This document shows, piece after piece, positions 15,135-23,943 of a stretch of DNA of 64,000 bases. The notes under the pieces were generated by a model, which searched no databases, was not told the DNA's origin, and saw only the letters and a program-made list of their open reading frames with translations. The stretch covers positions 1 through 64,000 of the forward strand of contig NZ_ATXI01000001.1 in the NCBI RefSeq assembly GCF_000421605.1, written 5' to 3'. The first letter of the stretch is position 1. The number at the start of each line of letters is the position of its first letter. Origin of the DNA: Thermodesulfobacterium thermophilum DSM 1276. Its GTDB lineage: Bacteria > Desulfobacterota > Thermodesulfobacteria > Thermodesulfobacteriales > Thermodesulfobacteriaceae. Position numbers and translations under genes: made by a program.

Positions 15135-16328
15135 CTAAAAAAATCGAGTTACTACATATTCTGCAAAAGGAAGACAGGCTGTAAAGGCTGGAGAAACGGC
15201 ATTTAAAATATGAAGGCTATGTTTGTCCCCTTCTATCACAAAATCCTGAACTAACTCCAAGGTATTCTTGTTTAAAAGTTGAGCTCTTATCCCTGGCTTG
15301 CCCCATCTGTTAAAACCTTTTTCATCCATTCGGTAGACCAACTTTTTAGCCTCCTTTATCAGATACCTCCTATGATATTTCTTTAGCTCATCCAAGGCAA
15401 GACTCCTAAACTTAGGATTTTTAAAAAAGAGTAGGCCTAAATAACCTGTAATTTCAACCAACTCAGAAAACCTTAGGTTAGAAAAAATCTGATAGTTTTC
15501 TCTCGAAAAACAAGGGGTAGCCGTAGGGCCTATTTTAATGGTACCGTCAACTTTTATCGTAAAATGAACACCTAAGAAAGGATTTTTAAGATTTGGCGTG
15601 GGATAGATGTTTCTCGAGATAAACTGAGAATTGCCTGTATATTCCAGATAAAGTCCTTTAAAAGGTAAGATAACGTAGTCTTTACCAAAACCAAAGTCTT
15701 TGGCTATCTTATCCGCATAAAGACCGGCTGCGTTGATGATTTTTTCTGCAGAAAAAACAAGGTCTCCTGCTAAAATGGTATTTTCATCAAGTCTTTTTTG
15801 ATAAGGAGTTTTAAAGAAAAACCTTACTCCTTCTGCCTCTAGGTCTGTTTTAAAAGCATGTAGGATCTCTATAGGATTTACGGTAGAGGTGTTAGGACTC
15901 CAAAGGGCTAACTGAAAGGTTCTTGCGTTAGGTTCGATTTCTTTAAGTTCTTTTTCGTCTATCAGATAAACTTCTACTCCGTTAGCCTCACCCCTTCTTT
16001 TTAGTTCATAAAGGGTAGGAAGGTCTTCTTCAGATTTAGTTACCACTACCTTTCCACATTTTCTAATACTAAGGCCTTTGGCCTCGCAATAACGAGTAAG
16101 TTCTTCGTTCCCCTTTTTAGTGAATTTAGCTTTTAGCGAATCTGGATAGTAGTAAAAACCTGCATGAAGCACCCCACTATTTCTTCCACTACTATGAGCC
16201 CCCAGTGTCTCTTCTTTTTCTAAGACAATGATTTCTTTTTCTGGAAAACGCGTTTTTAATTTTAAAGCCAAAGCAAGTCCAACGATGCCTGCTCCGATGA
16301 TAAGAAAATCTGTCTTTATTTTTGGCAT
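15135..16328 (-). CDS. lhgO: FAD-dependent oxidoreductase, L-2-hydroxyglutarate oxidase-like
   Basis: This DAO-family flavoprotein oxidises 2-hydroxy acids; LhgO clears L-2-hydroxyglutarate and passes electrons to the quinone pool. The FAD Rossmann motif is FLIIGAGIVGLALALKL (8-24), followed by GAHSSGRNSGVLHAGFYY, the LhgO hallmark, then INAAGLYADKIA and a C-terminal NAVSPAFTACLPFAEYV. At 397 residues it is full length. A promoter lies just upstream (16335-16362). The tiny TGA-containing gene begins 6 nt downstream, so the pair may be functionally linked. The exact substrate is inferred from family similarity. Confidence 0.85.
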   Translation of the reverse strand: MPKIKTDFLIIGAGIVGLALALKLKTRFPEKEIIVLEKEETLGAHSSGRNSGVLHAGFYYYPDSLKAKFTKKGNEELTRYCEAKGLSIRKCGKVVVTKSEEDLPTLYELKRRGEANGVEVYLIDEKELKEIEPNARTFQLALWSPNTSTVNPIEILHAFKTDLEAEGVRFFFKTPYQKRLDENTILAGDLVFSAEKIINAAGLYADKIAKDFGFGKDYVILPFKGLYLEYTGNSQFISRNIYPTPNLKNPFLGVHFTIKVDGTIKIGPTATPCFSRENYQIFSNLRFSELVEITGYLGLLFFKNPKFRSLALDELKKYHRRYLIKEAKKLVYRMDEKGFNRWGKPGIRAQLLNKNTLELVQDFVIEGDKHSLHILNAVSPAFTACLPFAEYVVTRFF

Positions 16329-16334
16329 AAGCTT

Positions 16335-16362
16335 AAATTAATTAAGTTTTTCCTTTAGTCAA
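16335..16362 (-). promoter_or_regulatory. Candidate promoter for lhgO and the downstream operon
   Basis: TTGACT (16357-16362), a 16-nt spacer and TAATTT (16335-16340) read on the minus strand, with the -10 ending only 6 nt before the lhgO start codon. The very short leader fits the weak ribosome binding site there. Confidence 0.5.
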
Positions 16363-16414
16363 GTCTTGTGTTTTTTTAGTTGAAAAAAAAACAAAAAACC
16401 CTATTATTTAAAAC

Positions 16415-17338
16415 ATGAAAAACTTAGTTCTTTATAGGTCGCTAAACTCCTTTTTAAAAGAAAAATTTGGAGAAAAGGTAAAAAAAATCCCCTTAGATGC
16501 TGGGCTTACCTGTCCTAACCGTGATGGGACCAAAGGATATGGAGGATGTATTTACTGTGATGCCAAAGGGTCTGGAACCGGGCTTTATGCCCAAGGTAAA
16601 ACCTTAGAAGAACAGGTCTTACACTTTTTAAGTCTATACAAACCTAAAGGATTTAATAAGTTTATCGCTTACTTCCAGTCGTTTAGTAATACCTACGCAG
16701 ACCTTCAAACCCTTAAAAGATTTTATGACGTCTTGTTTTTAGATAGTTCCATCGTAGGGATGGCGATAGGAACTCGCCCTGATTGTGTAAACGAAGAGAT
16801 AATCAAACTTTTACTTAACTACATAGATTTGGGTTACTACGTATGGGTAGAGCTTGGATTACAAACCATCCATAACGAGACCTTAAAAAAAATAAACCGA
16901 GGGCATACCTTTGAAGATTTCTTAGAAGCTTATAATCTGTTAAAAAAGTTTGGTATACCGGTGGTGGTACATATTATCTTTGGATTACCTGGAGAAACCA
17001 GAGAAATGATGTTAGAAACAGTAAAAACCCTTGGTAGACTTAAGGTCGACGGAATTAAATTTCACGCCTTATACATCCCTAAAGGTTCTCAACTCGAAAA
17101 TTGGTATCGTCAACAAAAATATACACCTTTAGAGAAAGAGGAGTATGTTTCTTTAGTAGCAGAAGCTTTAACCTATCTTCCAGAAACAACGGTGATCCAT
17201 AGACTATGCTCAGAAGCGCGAAAAGAAGATTTGATTGCACCTCTATGGGTTGCCCAAAAACACGAGGTAGTATCTCAGATCCAAAAGTTTATGCAAGCCA
17301 ATCAGCTTTATCAAGGAAAAAATTTTAACCGTATTTAA
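16415..17338 (+). CDS. yhcC: TIGR01212-type radical SAM protein (YhcC)
   Basis: This radical SAM enzyme is of uncharacterised reaction. The [4Fe-4S]-binding motif lies in LTCPNRDGTKGYGGCIYCD, with the wide CxxxxxxxxxCxxC spacing of the YhcC group. GLQTIHNETLKKINRGH and HIIFGLPGETREMM are the later SAM-barrel motifs. At 307 residues it is of normal length. The upstream region lacks a clear Shine-Dalgarno. Its stop overlaps the convergent BON gene stop as TTAA (17335-17338). Confidence 0.93.
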   Translation: MKNLVLYRSLNSFLKEKFGEKVKKIPLDAGLTCPNRDGTKGYGGCIYCDAKGSGTGLYAQGKTLEEQVLHFLSLYKPKGFNKFIAYFQSFSNTYADLQTLKRFYDVLFLDSSIVGMAIGTRPDCVNEEIIKLLLNYIDLGYYVWVELGLQTIHNETLKKINRGHTFEDFLEAYNLLKKFGIPVVVHIIFGLPGETREMMLETVKTLGRLKVDGIKFHALYIPKGSQLENWYRQQKYTPLEKEEYVSLVAEALTYLPETTVIHRLCSEARKEDLIAPLWVAQKHEVVSQIQKFMQANQLYQGKNFNRI

Positions 17339-17748
17339 TGTTTTATCTGCAGGTTGTTTATTATGGTCTTAACCCCTGGTACACTTTTAGCTATAGCTAC
17401 TGCTTTAGACCTCTGATATTCGTTTTCTACCACCCCGGTAAGGGTTACCACACCGTTTACCGTATCTACATCAATAGAAAAGGCTTTTAAATCTTTATCT
17501 TCTATGATTTTCATTTTAATCTTAGCGGTGATCTTTGCATCATCTATCTGTGTACCGACACTCCTTGGATCAGTAGCCACCTTATACCCTGCCGCAACCC
17601 CACCACCTACCAATACCCAACCACATCCCCCAAGGTTTAACCCTAAACCTAAAATCATCAAACCCAACCCTAATTTTTTCAAAATCATCTGACTAAAGGT
17701 TTCTTGATTTTTTCCGATTTTATATCTAAAATAAAAATAACTAAGCAT
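17335..17748 (-). CDS. BON domain lipoprotein
   Basis: A BON (OsmY-like) domain of about 65 residues (DAKITAKIKMKIIEDKDLKAF, then TLTGVVENEYQRSKAV and VPGVKTIINNLQI) follows a lipoprotein signal (MILKKLGLGL with the lipobox LGGC). BON domains bind phospholipid or peptidoglycan and help envelope stability. Two starts compete. The ATG at 17748 has a perfect AAGGAGG six nt upstream but puts about 20 unusual residues before the signal peptide. The ATG at 17688 gives a normal lipoprotein but has no ribosome binding site. The longer start lies in a palindrome shared with the divergent gene. Confidence 0.8.
   Translation of the reverse strand: MLSYFYFRYKIGKNQETFSQMILKKLGLGLMILGLGLNLGGCGWVLVGGGVAAGYKVATDPRSVGTQIDDAKITAKIKMKIIEDKDLKAFSIDVDTVNGVVTLTGVVENEYQRSKAVAIAKSVPGVKTIINNLQIKH
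17704..17732 (+). promoter_or_regulatory. Candidate promoter for the gene at 17762
   Basis: TTGATT (17704-17709), a 17-nt spacer and TAAAAT (17727-17732) on the plus strand end 29 nt before the ATG. It lies inside the N-terminal extension of the BON gene if that gene starts at 17748, which slightly favours the shorter BON start. Confidence 0.45.
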
Positions 17749-17764
17749 AAGGAGCCTCCTTATG
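17746..17764. repeat. Palindrome containing two divergent start codons and their ribosome binding sites
   Basis: CATAAGGAG-C-CTCCTTATG is a perfect 9+1+9 inverted repeat. On the plus strand it supplies AAGGAG and the ATG of the gene at 17762; on the minus strand AAGGAGG and the ATG of the BON gene at 17748. In either RNA it could fold and hide both the Shine-Dalgarno and the start codon. Confidence 0.8.
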
Positions 17765-18151
17765 AAAATAGAAAATAAAAACTTAGCTTTCTTTAATTTT
17801 ACCATAAAACCTGAAAAGGTAGAAGGAGGGGACAGCTCCTTCGCCAAATATCTAAAGGTAGCCCTTTCTGAGTTAGAAACACAGGAGTTTTTACAAAAGA
17901 CCCAAGAAGAGAAAACCCAGATGGCTTTTAACAAAATAGAGCAAACTTTAGGAGTCTTAGAAAGTATGGTAAACTCTTCGTTATCTTCTTCAAAAGCAGA
18001 AACTATAGGAGACTTCTTACTTTCGCAAGCGATGGAGATAGATAAGATTGTCTCCTCTTTACCTGAGTCTTATACCAAAAAATTTATCAAAGACTGGGCC
18101 TTTCTCCTTGGGGTAGAAGCCCAGAAAATAAAAAAAGGATTTTATTCTTAA
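17762..18151 (+). CDS. Hypothetical helical protein
   Basis: This 129-residue protein is not recognised. It is soluble, without signal peptide or cysteines, and predicted almost entirely helical after residue 25, with Glu/Lys/Gln-rich amphipathic helices (YLKVALSELETQEFLQKTQ and onward). It has a good ribosome binding site and its own promoter candidate. It ends in a TTAA stop overlap with the convergent ddl gene. Small helical chaperone-like or flagellar accessory proteins look similar, but there is no specific evidence. Confidence 0.65.
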   Translation: MKIENKNLAFFNFTIKPEKVEGGDSSFAKYLKVALSELETQEFLQKTQEEKTQMAFNKIEQTLGVLESMVNSSLSSSKAETIGDFLLSQAMEIDKIVSSLPESYTKKFIKDWAFLLGVEAQKIKKGFYS

Positions 18152-19083
18152 TGCCTTTTTCTTAAGGCTAATTCTAACAGTTTTTGAATTAAACTTTCAA
18201 AGGTATAGCCTGCTACTTTAGCAGCAAGAGGTAAAAGGCTTGTTTCTGTCATACCAGGGATGGTATTAGTTTCTAAAACATAAAGTTCCTGGTCTTTTAT
18301 GATCATGTCTGTTCGGCTATAATGTCTTAGTTTGAGGCAGTTGTGTGCTATCAAGCCATAGTTTTGCGCTTTTTTTGTCAGCTCTTCTCCTATAGGTGCG
18401 GGGCAAATTTCTTCTGCCAGTCCTGGGGTGTATTTGGTAGTATAATCAAAGGTCTCAGAGGACTTAGGTATGATCTCTACCACAGGTAAAGGTTTGTCAT
18501 CTAAGATTCCTACCGTGATTTCTCGCCCTTTCAAATACTCTTCTATCAAGATTTCGTTATCGACAGCATAGGCCTTTTCTAAGGCCTCAGACAAATCTTT
18601 TTCTTGTTTGACTATGGTTAAACCTATACTTGAACCCTGAGTTGCAGGTTTTACCACCAAAGGATATCCCAACGATTTAGCAAAATCTCTTGCTTTTTCA
18701 AAACCTTCTTCCTTGGTAAAAGAGCGTCCTTCTGGAACTTTAAGCCCTGCTAAACGATAGAGTTGTTTGGCTAAACCTTTATGCATGGCAAGGGCGCTCC
18801 CCAAAACTCCTGCCCCCTGATAAGGAAGACCTATAGAATCTAAAAAACCCTGCAAGGTTCCATCTTCTCCCCCAGGTCCATGTACTACTAAAAAGGCACA
18901 ATCAAACTCTTTAGCCCTCTGCATCAAAGCCAAAAGGTCGGTTGCTGGGTCAAAAAACTCATACCTATGTCCTAAAGCCTCTAAAGCCTTCTTTACTGCT
19001 TGAGCTCCTTTAAGAGAAACCTCTCTTTCAGAAGACCTCCCCCCTGCAATTAGAGCAACCCTTAAAACAGACTTCGAACACAT
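18148..19083 (-). CDS. ddl: D-alanine--D-alanine ligase
   Basis: This enzyme makes the D-Ala-D-Ala dipeptide for peptidoglycan using ATP. The ATP-grasp motifs are present: AGGRSSEREVSLKGA, VVHGPGGEDGTLQG, VVKPATQGSSIG, the YTTKYTPG loop and LETNTIPGMTETSLLP. The best start is the ATG at 19083, which has AGGAGG six nt upstream; the longer TTG frame at 19101 would contain that Shine-Dalgarno. With this start the gene overlaps the preceding HD gene by 56 nt. The 311 residues are typical. Confidence 0.94.
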   Translation of the reverse strand: MCSKSVLRVALIAGGRSSEREVSLKGAQAVKKALEALGHRYEFFDPATDLLALMQRAKEFDCAFLVVHGPGGEDGTLQGFLDSIGLPYQGAGVLGSALAMHKGLAKQLYRLAGLKVPEGRSFTKEEGFEKARDFAKSLGYPLVVKPATQGSSIGLTIVKQEKDLSEALEKAYAVDNEILIEEYLKGREITVGILDDKPLPVVEIIPKSSETFDYTTKYTPGLAEEICPAPIGEELTKKAQNYGLIAHNCLKLRHYSRTDMIIKDQELYVLETNTIPGMTETSLLPLAAKVAGYTFESLIQKLLELALRKRH

Positions 19084-19639
19084 CCCTTGCCTCCTTGTCA
19101 AGTCTTTCTAAGGTTAAAAGTTGTTCGGGACCAAAACTTAAACCTTTAAAAATCCTATCCTCTATCACATAAGAAAGCTTTTCTAAAAAATAGATCCTAA
19201 TTTGAGAAGAAAGGGTTTTACCATATCTTATCTTAAGGTCAGAAAACCTTTCTTTAAGACAAACTATCTCTTCGTGTTTTACCCTTTTGTCTGTATAATA
19301 AACGATCTCTTCTTCGGTTATCGGACCTTTTAGGGTGCTAAGGTCTAAATATACATGGGATTTTATGATAGAAGCTATTTGAGGATAGCCTAAACTTTTT
19401 AAAAACCTATAACCTGCTATAGCATGGTTAGTTCCTTTTAAGATAGCTTCGTATTTTTTTATGTCATGAAGCAAAGCCCCTGCGATCAGTAAAGGAATCT
19501 CAAGGTTTGCCTTAAATTCTTTTTTTAATCTGCATCCTAAAAATAGCGAAAGTAAAGCCACTTTTTCAGAATGACTGATGATATGAGGAGGGACTCCTTC
19601 TTTTTCTAAAAGAGCATAACAATCTTTTACCGAAAGCAT
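19028..19639 (-). CDS. HD domain phosphohydrolase
   Basis: This soluble 203-residue protein has an HD fold. The metal ligands are His24 (PPHIISHSEKV), HD in ALLHDIKKYE and the later Asp in YYTDKRVKHEE, the spacing of HDIG-type phosphohydrolases. Similar small HD proteins act on nucleotides, but the substrate is unknown. The C-terminus has three cysteines (VCFKGCSNCRGEVF) that may bind metal. It lies between cdsA and ddl in a cell-envelope operon. Confidence 0.8.
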   Translation of the reverse strand: MLSVKDCYALLEKEGVPPHIISHSEKVALLSLFLGCRLKKEFKANLEIPLLIAGALLHDIKKYEAILKGTNHAIAGYRFLKSLGYPQIASIIKSHVYLDLSTLKGPITEEEIVYYTDKRVKHEEIVCLKERFSDLKIRYGKTLSSQIRIYFLEKLSYVIEDRIFKGLSFGPEQLLTLERLDKEARDVFEVCFKGCSNCRGEVF

Positions 19640-19650
19640 CGCTTAAAGGG

Positions 19651-20433
19651 TTAGGTTATAAATTTTAGCCAGAAAAGATAGACAGGAGAGGCCACCATAA
19701 CCCCATCGATCCTGTCAAGAAGGCCACCATGTCCCCAAATAATTTTCCCTGAATCCTTTTTGCCTACCATCCTCTTAAACGCAGACTCTAAAAGATCACC
19801 CAACACCCCAAACAAGCATAAAATCAAACTGGTTAAAAGATTTATCTCAAAACTAAAAATTTTAAAGAGGTAATTACAAAAAACACTTACCACAACCCCC
19901 AACAATATTCCTCCTATAAATCCCTCCCATGTTTTTTTAGGAGAAATTTTAGGTACAAGTAGTCTTTTTCCTAGAAGTTTTCCTGTTAGATAAGCCCCGG
20001 TATCATTAGCAAAAACCACCGCAAAAAAATAAACCAGATGTTCCCTGCTAAAAAAACTTATAATTTCTAAAAAAGGGTAAAGCCCTATCCCTACATAAAA
20101 AAGGCCTAAAACTGCCGGAAAAAACTCTTTAGCAAACCTATCTTTTTCATACTGTCTAAGAAAAGGTAAGAAAGGAAATACCAAGAACATAAAAAAAACC
20201 ATCAAAGGGTCTTTTAACCAAAAAAAGCCTAACAATCCAAAGAACCATAAAATAGACAAACCTAAAAACCAGGGAAACTTTAAGTCATAAAGCCTTGTCC
20301 ATTCATATAGGCAGATTAAGCCAGAGAAACCTACCAAAGTTATAAGTAATTGATAAGGGCCTTTGATTAAAACAACCACCAGAAGAGGAAAAAGAACTAA
20401 TGCCGTAACTACACGCTTAAAATTCACACACAC
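19651..20433 (-). CDS. cdsA: Phosphatidate cytidylyltransferase
   Basis: CdsA makes CDP-diacylglycerol from phosphatidate and CTP in the inner membrane. Several hydrophobic segments fill the first 180 residues. The signature appears as NDTGAYLTGKLLGKR followed by ISPKKTWEGFIGG, and GDLLESAFKRMVGKKDSGKIIWGHGGLLDRIDG at the end. Length is about 260. I prefer the GTG at 20433, which has GAAGG seven nt upstream; a TTG at 20439 is possible. The start overlaps the end of uppS. The phosphatidyltransferase at 8095 would use its product. Confidence 0.95.
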   Translation of the reverse strand: MCVNFKRVVTALVLFPLLVVVLIKGPYQLLITLVGFSGLICLYEWTRLYDLKFPWFLGLSILWFFGLLGFFWLKDPLMVFFMFLVFPFLPFLRQYEKDRFAKEFFPAVLGLFYVGIGLYPFLEIISFFSREHLVYFFAVVFANDTGAYLTGKLLGKRLLVPKISPKKTWEGFIGGILLGVVVSVFCNYLFKIFSFEINLLTSLILCLFGVLGDLLESAFKRMVGKKDSGKIIWGHGGLLDRIDGVMVASPVYLFWLKFIT

Positions 20434-21154
20434 CGCCAAACCTTCTCTCTCTCTGTTGGTAAGACCAAAGCGCCTTTAGATACTCTTCTTCGGTAAATTC
20501 TGGCCAATAAACAGGGGTAAAATAAAGTTCAGTATAGGCTATCTGAAAAAGTAAGAAATTAGAGATCCTTTCCTCGCCACTTGTGCGGATAAGGAGGTCT
20601 GGATCAGGTATGTCTTGGGTATAAAGATGTTCTCTAAATACCTTTTCGTCTATGGTTTCTGGGTCTAACAGGCCTTGTTTGACCTTAGTTGATATGTCTT
20701 TTACAGCCTTTAAAATCTCTGCCCTACCCCCATAGCTTAAGGCTAAACACAAAGTAAGCTCAGAGTTGTGTCTGGTTTCTTCCTCTATCTCTTCTATCAA
20801 ATCCACCAAATCTTCGGAAAAATCTTTCCTATCCCCGATTACTTTTAAACGAATACCTTTTTCTATCAAAAAGTGCTTTTCCTTAGTAAGATAAACCTTA
20901 AAAAGTTCTAAAATAGCCTCTACTTCTTCCTTAGGGCGCTTCCAGTTTTCTTTAGAAAAGGCAAAAAGGGTTAAATAGGGAATTCTTAGTTCATAGGTCT
21001 TTTCTATCACTTTTTTAGCGGTTTCTGCCCCTTTTTTATGACCATAAAACCTGGAGAATCCATGCTTTTTAGCCCATCGGCCGTTACCATCCATGATTAT
21101 AGCAACATGCTGGGGAAGCTTAGAAAGGTCTAAAGAAAATGAAGAAAAAGCCAT
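20417..21154 (-). CDS. uppS: Undecaprenyl diphosphate synthase (cis-prenyltransferase)
   Basis: This enzyme condenses isopentenyl diphosphate onto farnesyl diphosphate to give the C55 lipid carrier for peptidoglycan. It begins QHVAIIMDGNGRWAKKHG with the catalytic Asp, then LFAFSKENWKRP, LALSYGGRAEI and the C-terminal DLLIRTSGEERISNFLLFQIAYTEL, all diagnostic. The 245 residues are full length. It follows frr by 4 nt and overlaps cdsA by about 17 nt. Confidence 0.96.
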   Translation of the reverse strand: MAFSSFSLDLSKLPQHVAIIMDGNGRWAKKHGFSRFYGHKKGAETAKKVIEKTYELRIPYLTLFAFSKENWKRPKEEVEAILELFKVYLTKEKHFLIEKGIRLKVIGDRKDFSEDLVDLIEEIEEETRHNSELTLCLALSYGGRAEILKAVKDISTKVKQGLLDPETIDEKVFREHLYTQDIPDPDLLIRTSGEERISNFLLFQIAYTELYFTPVYWPEFTEEEYLKALWSYQQRERRFGGVCEF

Positions 21155-21158
21155 CGGG

Positions 21159-21713
21159 TTATACGGAGAGGATCTCTTTTTCTTTATCTTTTAAAACCGT
21201 ATCTACCTTTTTGATATAATCGTCTGTAAGTTTTTGCACTTTCTTTTCAAGTTGATTGTAGTCATCCTCTGAGATCTCTCCTTTCTTTTTAGCTGCCTTA
21301 AACTTTTCAAGCACATCCCTTCTGATGTTTCTTATGGCAATGCGAGCCTCTTCAGCCAGTTTGTTAGCTACCTTTACCAGTTCCTTTCTTCTTTCTTCGG
21401 TAAGAGGTGGCATCACCAGCTTGATGGTTTTTCCGTCTGAGGTAGGGTTGATCCCAAGGTCAGATTTTTGAATAGCCTTTTCTATCTCTTTTACCAAACT
21501 TGCATCCCAGGGTTGAATAACTATGGTTTTTCCTTCGATGATGTTAACGGTTGCTATCTGAGGAATAGGCATCTTTGTTCCATAACAGTCCACCTTGATA
21601 CCCTCTAACAAACCTATAGAAGCCCTGGAAGTCCTTAGATGGGAAAACTCTTCTTTAAGGTTTTTAACTGTCTTTTCCATTCTGTTTTTCGCATCCTCTA
21701 AGGCTTGGTTCAC
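21159..21713 (-). CDS. frr: Ribosome recycling factor
   Basis: Frr splits post-termination ribosomes together with EF-G. Motifs such as LRTSRASIGLLEGIKVDCYG, PIPQIATVNI, QPWDASLVKEIEKAI, SDLGINPTSDG and ELVKVANKLAEEARIAIRNIRRD are all present. The start is the GTG at 21713, eight nt after AGGAGG; a GTG at 21722 overlaps the Shine-Dalgarno itself. This gives 184 residues, the usual size. It follows pyrH by 5-14 nt. Confidence 0.96.
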   Translation of the reverse strand: MNQALEDAKNRMEKTVKNLKEEFSHLRTSRASIGLLEGIKVDCYGTKMPIPQIATVNIIEGKTIVIQPWDASLVKEIEKAIQKSDLGINPTSDGKTIKLVMPPLTEERRKELVKVANKLAEEARIAIRNIRRDVLEKFKAAKKKGEISEDDYNQLEKKVQKLTDDYIKKVDTVLKDKEKEILSV

Positions 21714-21727
21714 AGACCTCACCTCCT

Positions 21728-22444
21728 TTAAGCTTTGATGTAAGTTCCTACACTTTCTCCTAAAACTGCTTTTTTAATATTTCCGTAGTTTAAAAGGTTA
21801 AAAACCAGGATAGGAAGTTTATAGTCTCTAGCTAAGGAAAAAGCTGTAGCATCCATCACTTTAAGCCTCTTATGCAAAGCTTCATCAAAAGTAAGCTCGT
21901 CAAATTTTTTAGCATCAGGATGTTTTTTCGGGTCTTTATCGTAGACACCATCTACCTTGGTAGCCTTAAAAAGGACCTCACACTTAAGCTCAAGAGCCCT
22001 TAAAACCGCGGCGGTATCGGTGGTAAAAAAAGGATTGCCGGTACCACAGGCAAGGATAAGTACTCTACCTTTTTCCAAATGCCTGATAGCCTTTTCTCTT
22101 ATGTAAGGTTCTGCTACTTCTATAACCTCAAGAGCAGACATCACCCTGCAGGATACCCCCTGCGCTTCTATGGCATCCTGTAGGGCTAAGGCGTTGATAA
22201 GGGTTGCAAGCATACCCATGTAGTCTGCCCGGGCTCTATCCATCCCTTGCTTTTCTCCGGCTACCCCTCGAAAAATATTTCCTCCTCCGATAACTATACC
22301 TATCTCCAGCCCATACTGATAAACCTCTTTTAACTCCTCTGCTATCTGGTTGATCACCTTAGCATCTATACCAAAAGACTTACTTCCAAGAAGAGCCTCT
22401 CCCGAAATCTTAAGAAGCACTCTTTTATACTTTAGTTCAGTCAC
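21728..22444 (-). CDS. pyrH: UMP kinase
   Basis: PyrH phosphorylates UMP to UDP. The amino-acid-kinase fold is clear: [64 protein letters not shown] and [19 protein letters not shown]. The start is GTG at 22444 with AGGAG six nt upstream; the tsf stop is embedded in this spacer. At 238 residues it is full length. Confidence 0.97.
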   Translation of the reverse strand: MTELKYKRVLLKISGEALLGSKSFGIDAKVINQIAEELKEVYQYGLEIGIVIGGGNIFRGVAGEKQGMDRARADYMGMLATLINALALQDAIEAQGVSCRVMSALEVIEVAEPYIREKAIRHLEKGRVLILACGTGNPFFTTDTAAVLRALELKCEVLFKATKVDGVYDKDPKKHPDAKKFDELTFDEALHKRLKVMDATAFSLARDYKLPILVFNLLNYGNIKKAVLGESVGTYIKA

Positions 22445-22445
22445 C

Positions 22446-23042
22446 CTATTCTCCTATCTGAAACCTGGCAAACCTTTTGATAACTATTCTTTCACCGGTC
22501 TTGGCTATCAACTCATTTAAGAGGTCCTGGATGGTAACCTCTGGGTTTTTGATAAAAGGCTGTTCTAAAAGCACGTTTTCTTTATAAAACTTTTCCATCT
22601 TACCTTCTACAATCTTAGGAATAACATTTTCAGGCTTTCCGCTTTCTCTTACCTGCTCTTCATAGATTTTTTTTTCTCTCTCGATTACTTCCTGAGGCAC
22701 CTCTTCTCTGGTGACAGCTACAGGGTTGGTGGCAGCAATCTGCATGGCTATGTCATGGGCAAACTGTTGAAACTCCTCTGTTCTTGCCACAAAATCTGTC
22801 TCACAGTTTACCTCAACAAGCACACCGATTTTTTTGTTGCTGTGAATATAAGCAGCTACCACCCCTTCACTGGTTGCCTTACCGGCTCTTTTAGCGGCGA
22901 TAGCAAGACCCTTTTTCCTCAAAATATCTACTGCCTTTTCTATGTCTCCACCTGCCTCTTCCAAGGCTTTTTTACAATCAGAAAAACCAGCAGCCGTCCT
23001 TTCTCTAAGCTGTTTTATAAGGTCTATACTAATCTGAGCCAT
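22446..23042 (-). CDS. tsf: Elongation factor Ts
   Basis: EF-Ts exchanges GDP for GTP on EF-Tu. The N-terminal UBA-like region ([39 protein letters not shown]) and the core ([29 protein letters not shown]) are characteristic. At 198 residues it is the short form found in many thermophiles, lacking the second half of the E. coli core. It follows rpsB by 22 nt. Confidence 0.96.
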   Translation of the reverse strand: MAQISIDLIKQLRERTAAGFSDCKKALEEAGGDIEKAVDILRKKGLAIAAKRAGKATSEGVVAAYIHSNKKIGVLVEVNCETDFVARTEEFQQFAHDIAMQIAATNPVAVTREEVPQEVIEREKKIYEEQVRESGKPENVIPKIVEGKMEKFYKENVLLEQPFIKNPEVTIQDLLNELIAKTGERIVIKRFARFQIGE

Positions 23043-23064
23043 CTCTTAAAACCTCCTTTTTCTT

Positions 23065-23907
23065 TTAGTCTATATTTTTAGCAAGTTCTTCAAACTTGGT
23101 TTCCTTCTTTTCTTCTGCCAGTATCTCTTCTAAAATAGCCTCAGCCGCTGCCTCTTCATCTCTCTTCAAAAATTCTTCCTCTAAACTTAACTCTTTGTCT
23201 GTTTGAGCAGCCACCTTTTCCTTATAGATCTCTAAACCCTCCAGGCAAGCATCAGCAATCTTTCCGGTAATAAGTTTGACTGCCCTTATAGCATCGTCAT
23301 TTCCAGGAATGATATAGTCTATTAAATCTGGGTCACAGTTGGTATCAACGATGGCTACGATAGGGATACCAAGTTTTCTGGCTTCTTTTACCGCAATTTT
23401 CTCATGGACTGGGTCTACCACAAACAGCGCCTGAGGAAGGGTTTCCATATCTTTAATACCTTTTAAGTTCCTCTCAAGCTTGTTTTTTAAACGCTCAAGT
23501 TTTAATCTTTCTTTTTTAGGGAACCTCTCTATCGTCCCATCTTCGAACCAGGACTCAATCCTTTTTAACTTTTCCACACTCTGTCTTATAGTCCTAAAGT
23601 TGGTAAGGGTACCTCCAAGCCAACGATAATCCACATAATACATTCCACATCTTTCTGCCTCTTCTCTGATGGTGTCTTGGGCCTGTTTTTTGGTGCCTAC
23701 AAACAGAAGCTTTCCACCTTCTGCTACCAGGTTTACCACAAACTCGTAGGCAATCTCAAAATACTTAAGGGTTTGTTGAAGGTCGATGATGTGGATCCCG
23801 TTTCTTTCTCCAAAGATGAAGGGCTTCATCTTGGGATTCCAACGACGGGTCTGATGTCCAAAATGAACACCAGCTTCCAAAAGCTGCTTCATCGTAATGT
23901 GAGCCAT
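23065..23907 (-). CDS. rpsB: Small subunit ribosomal protein S2
   Basis: S2 binds the head of the 30S subunit. [39 protein letters not shown] and [16 protein letters not shown] are unmistakable, as is [27 protein letters not shown]. At 280 residues it has an acidic C-terminal tail of about 40 residues beyond the core. A strong Shine-Dalgarno (AAAGGAGGAAGGAG) precedes the ATG, and a structured leader lies further upstream at 23944-24000. Confidence 0.97.
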   Translation of the reverse strand: MAHITMKQLLEAGVHFGHQTRRWNPKMKPFIFGERNGIHIIDLQQTLKYFEIAYEFVVNLVAEGGKLLFVGTKKQAQDTIREEAERCGMYYVDYRWLGGTLTNFRTIRQSVEKLKRIESWFEDGTIERFPKKERLKLERLKNKLERNLKGIKDMETLPQALFVVDPVHEKIAVKEARKLGIPIVAIVDTNCDPDLIDYIIPGNDDAIRAVKLITGKIADACLEGLEIYKEKVAAQTDKELSLEEEFLKRDEEAAAEAILEEILAEEKKETKFEELAKNID

Positions 23908-23943
23908 TTCTCCTTCCTCCTTTTTGGGGTTTTAGCTTCCGCC

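Noticed and set aside
17749-17934. Longer start for the BON lipoprotein gene
   Set aside because: The extra residues run through the divergent gene and would bury the lipoprotein signal; both nearer ATGs are better.
19084-19101. TTG start extending ddl upstream
   Set aside because: The extension contains the AGGAGG Shine-Dalgarno of the ATG at 19083.
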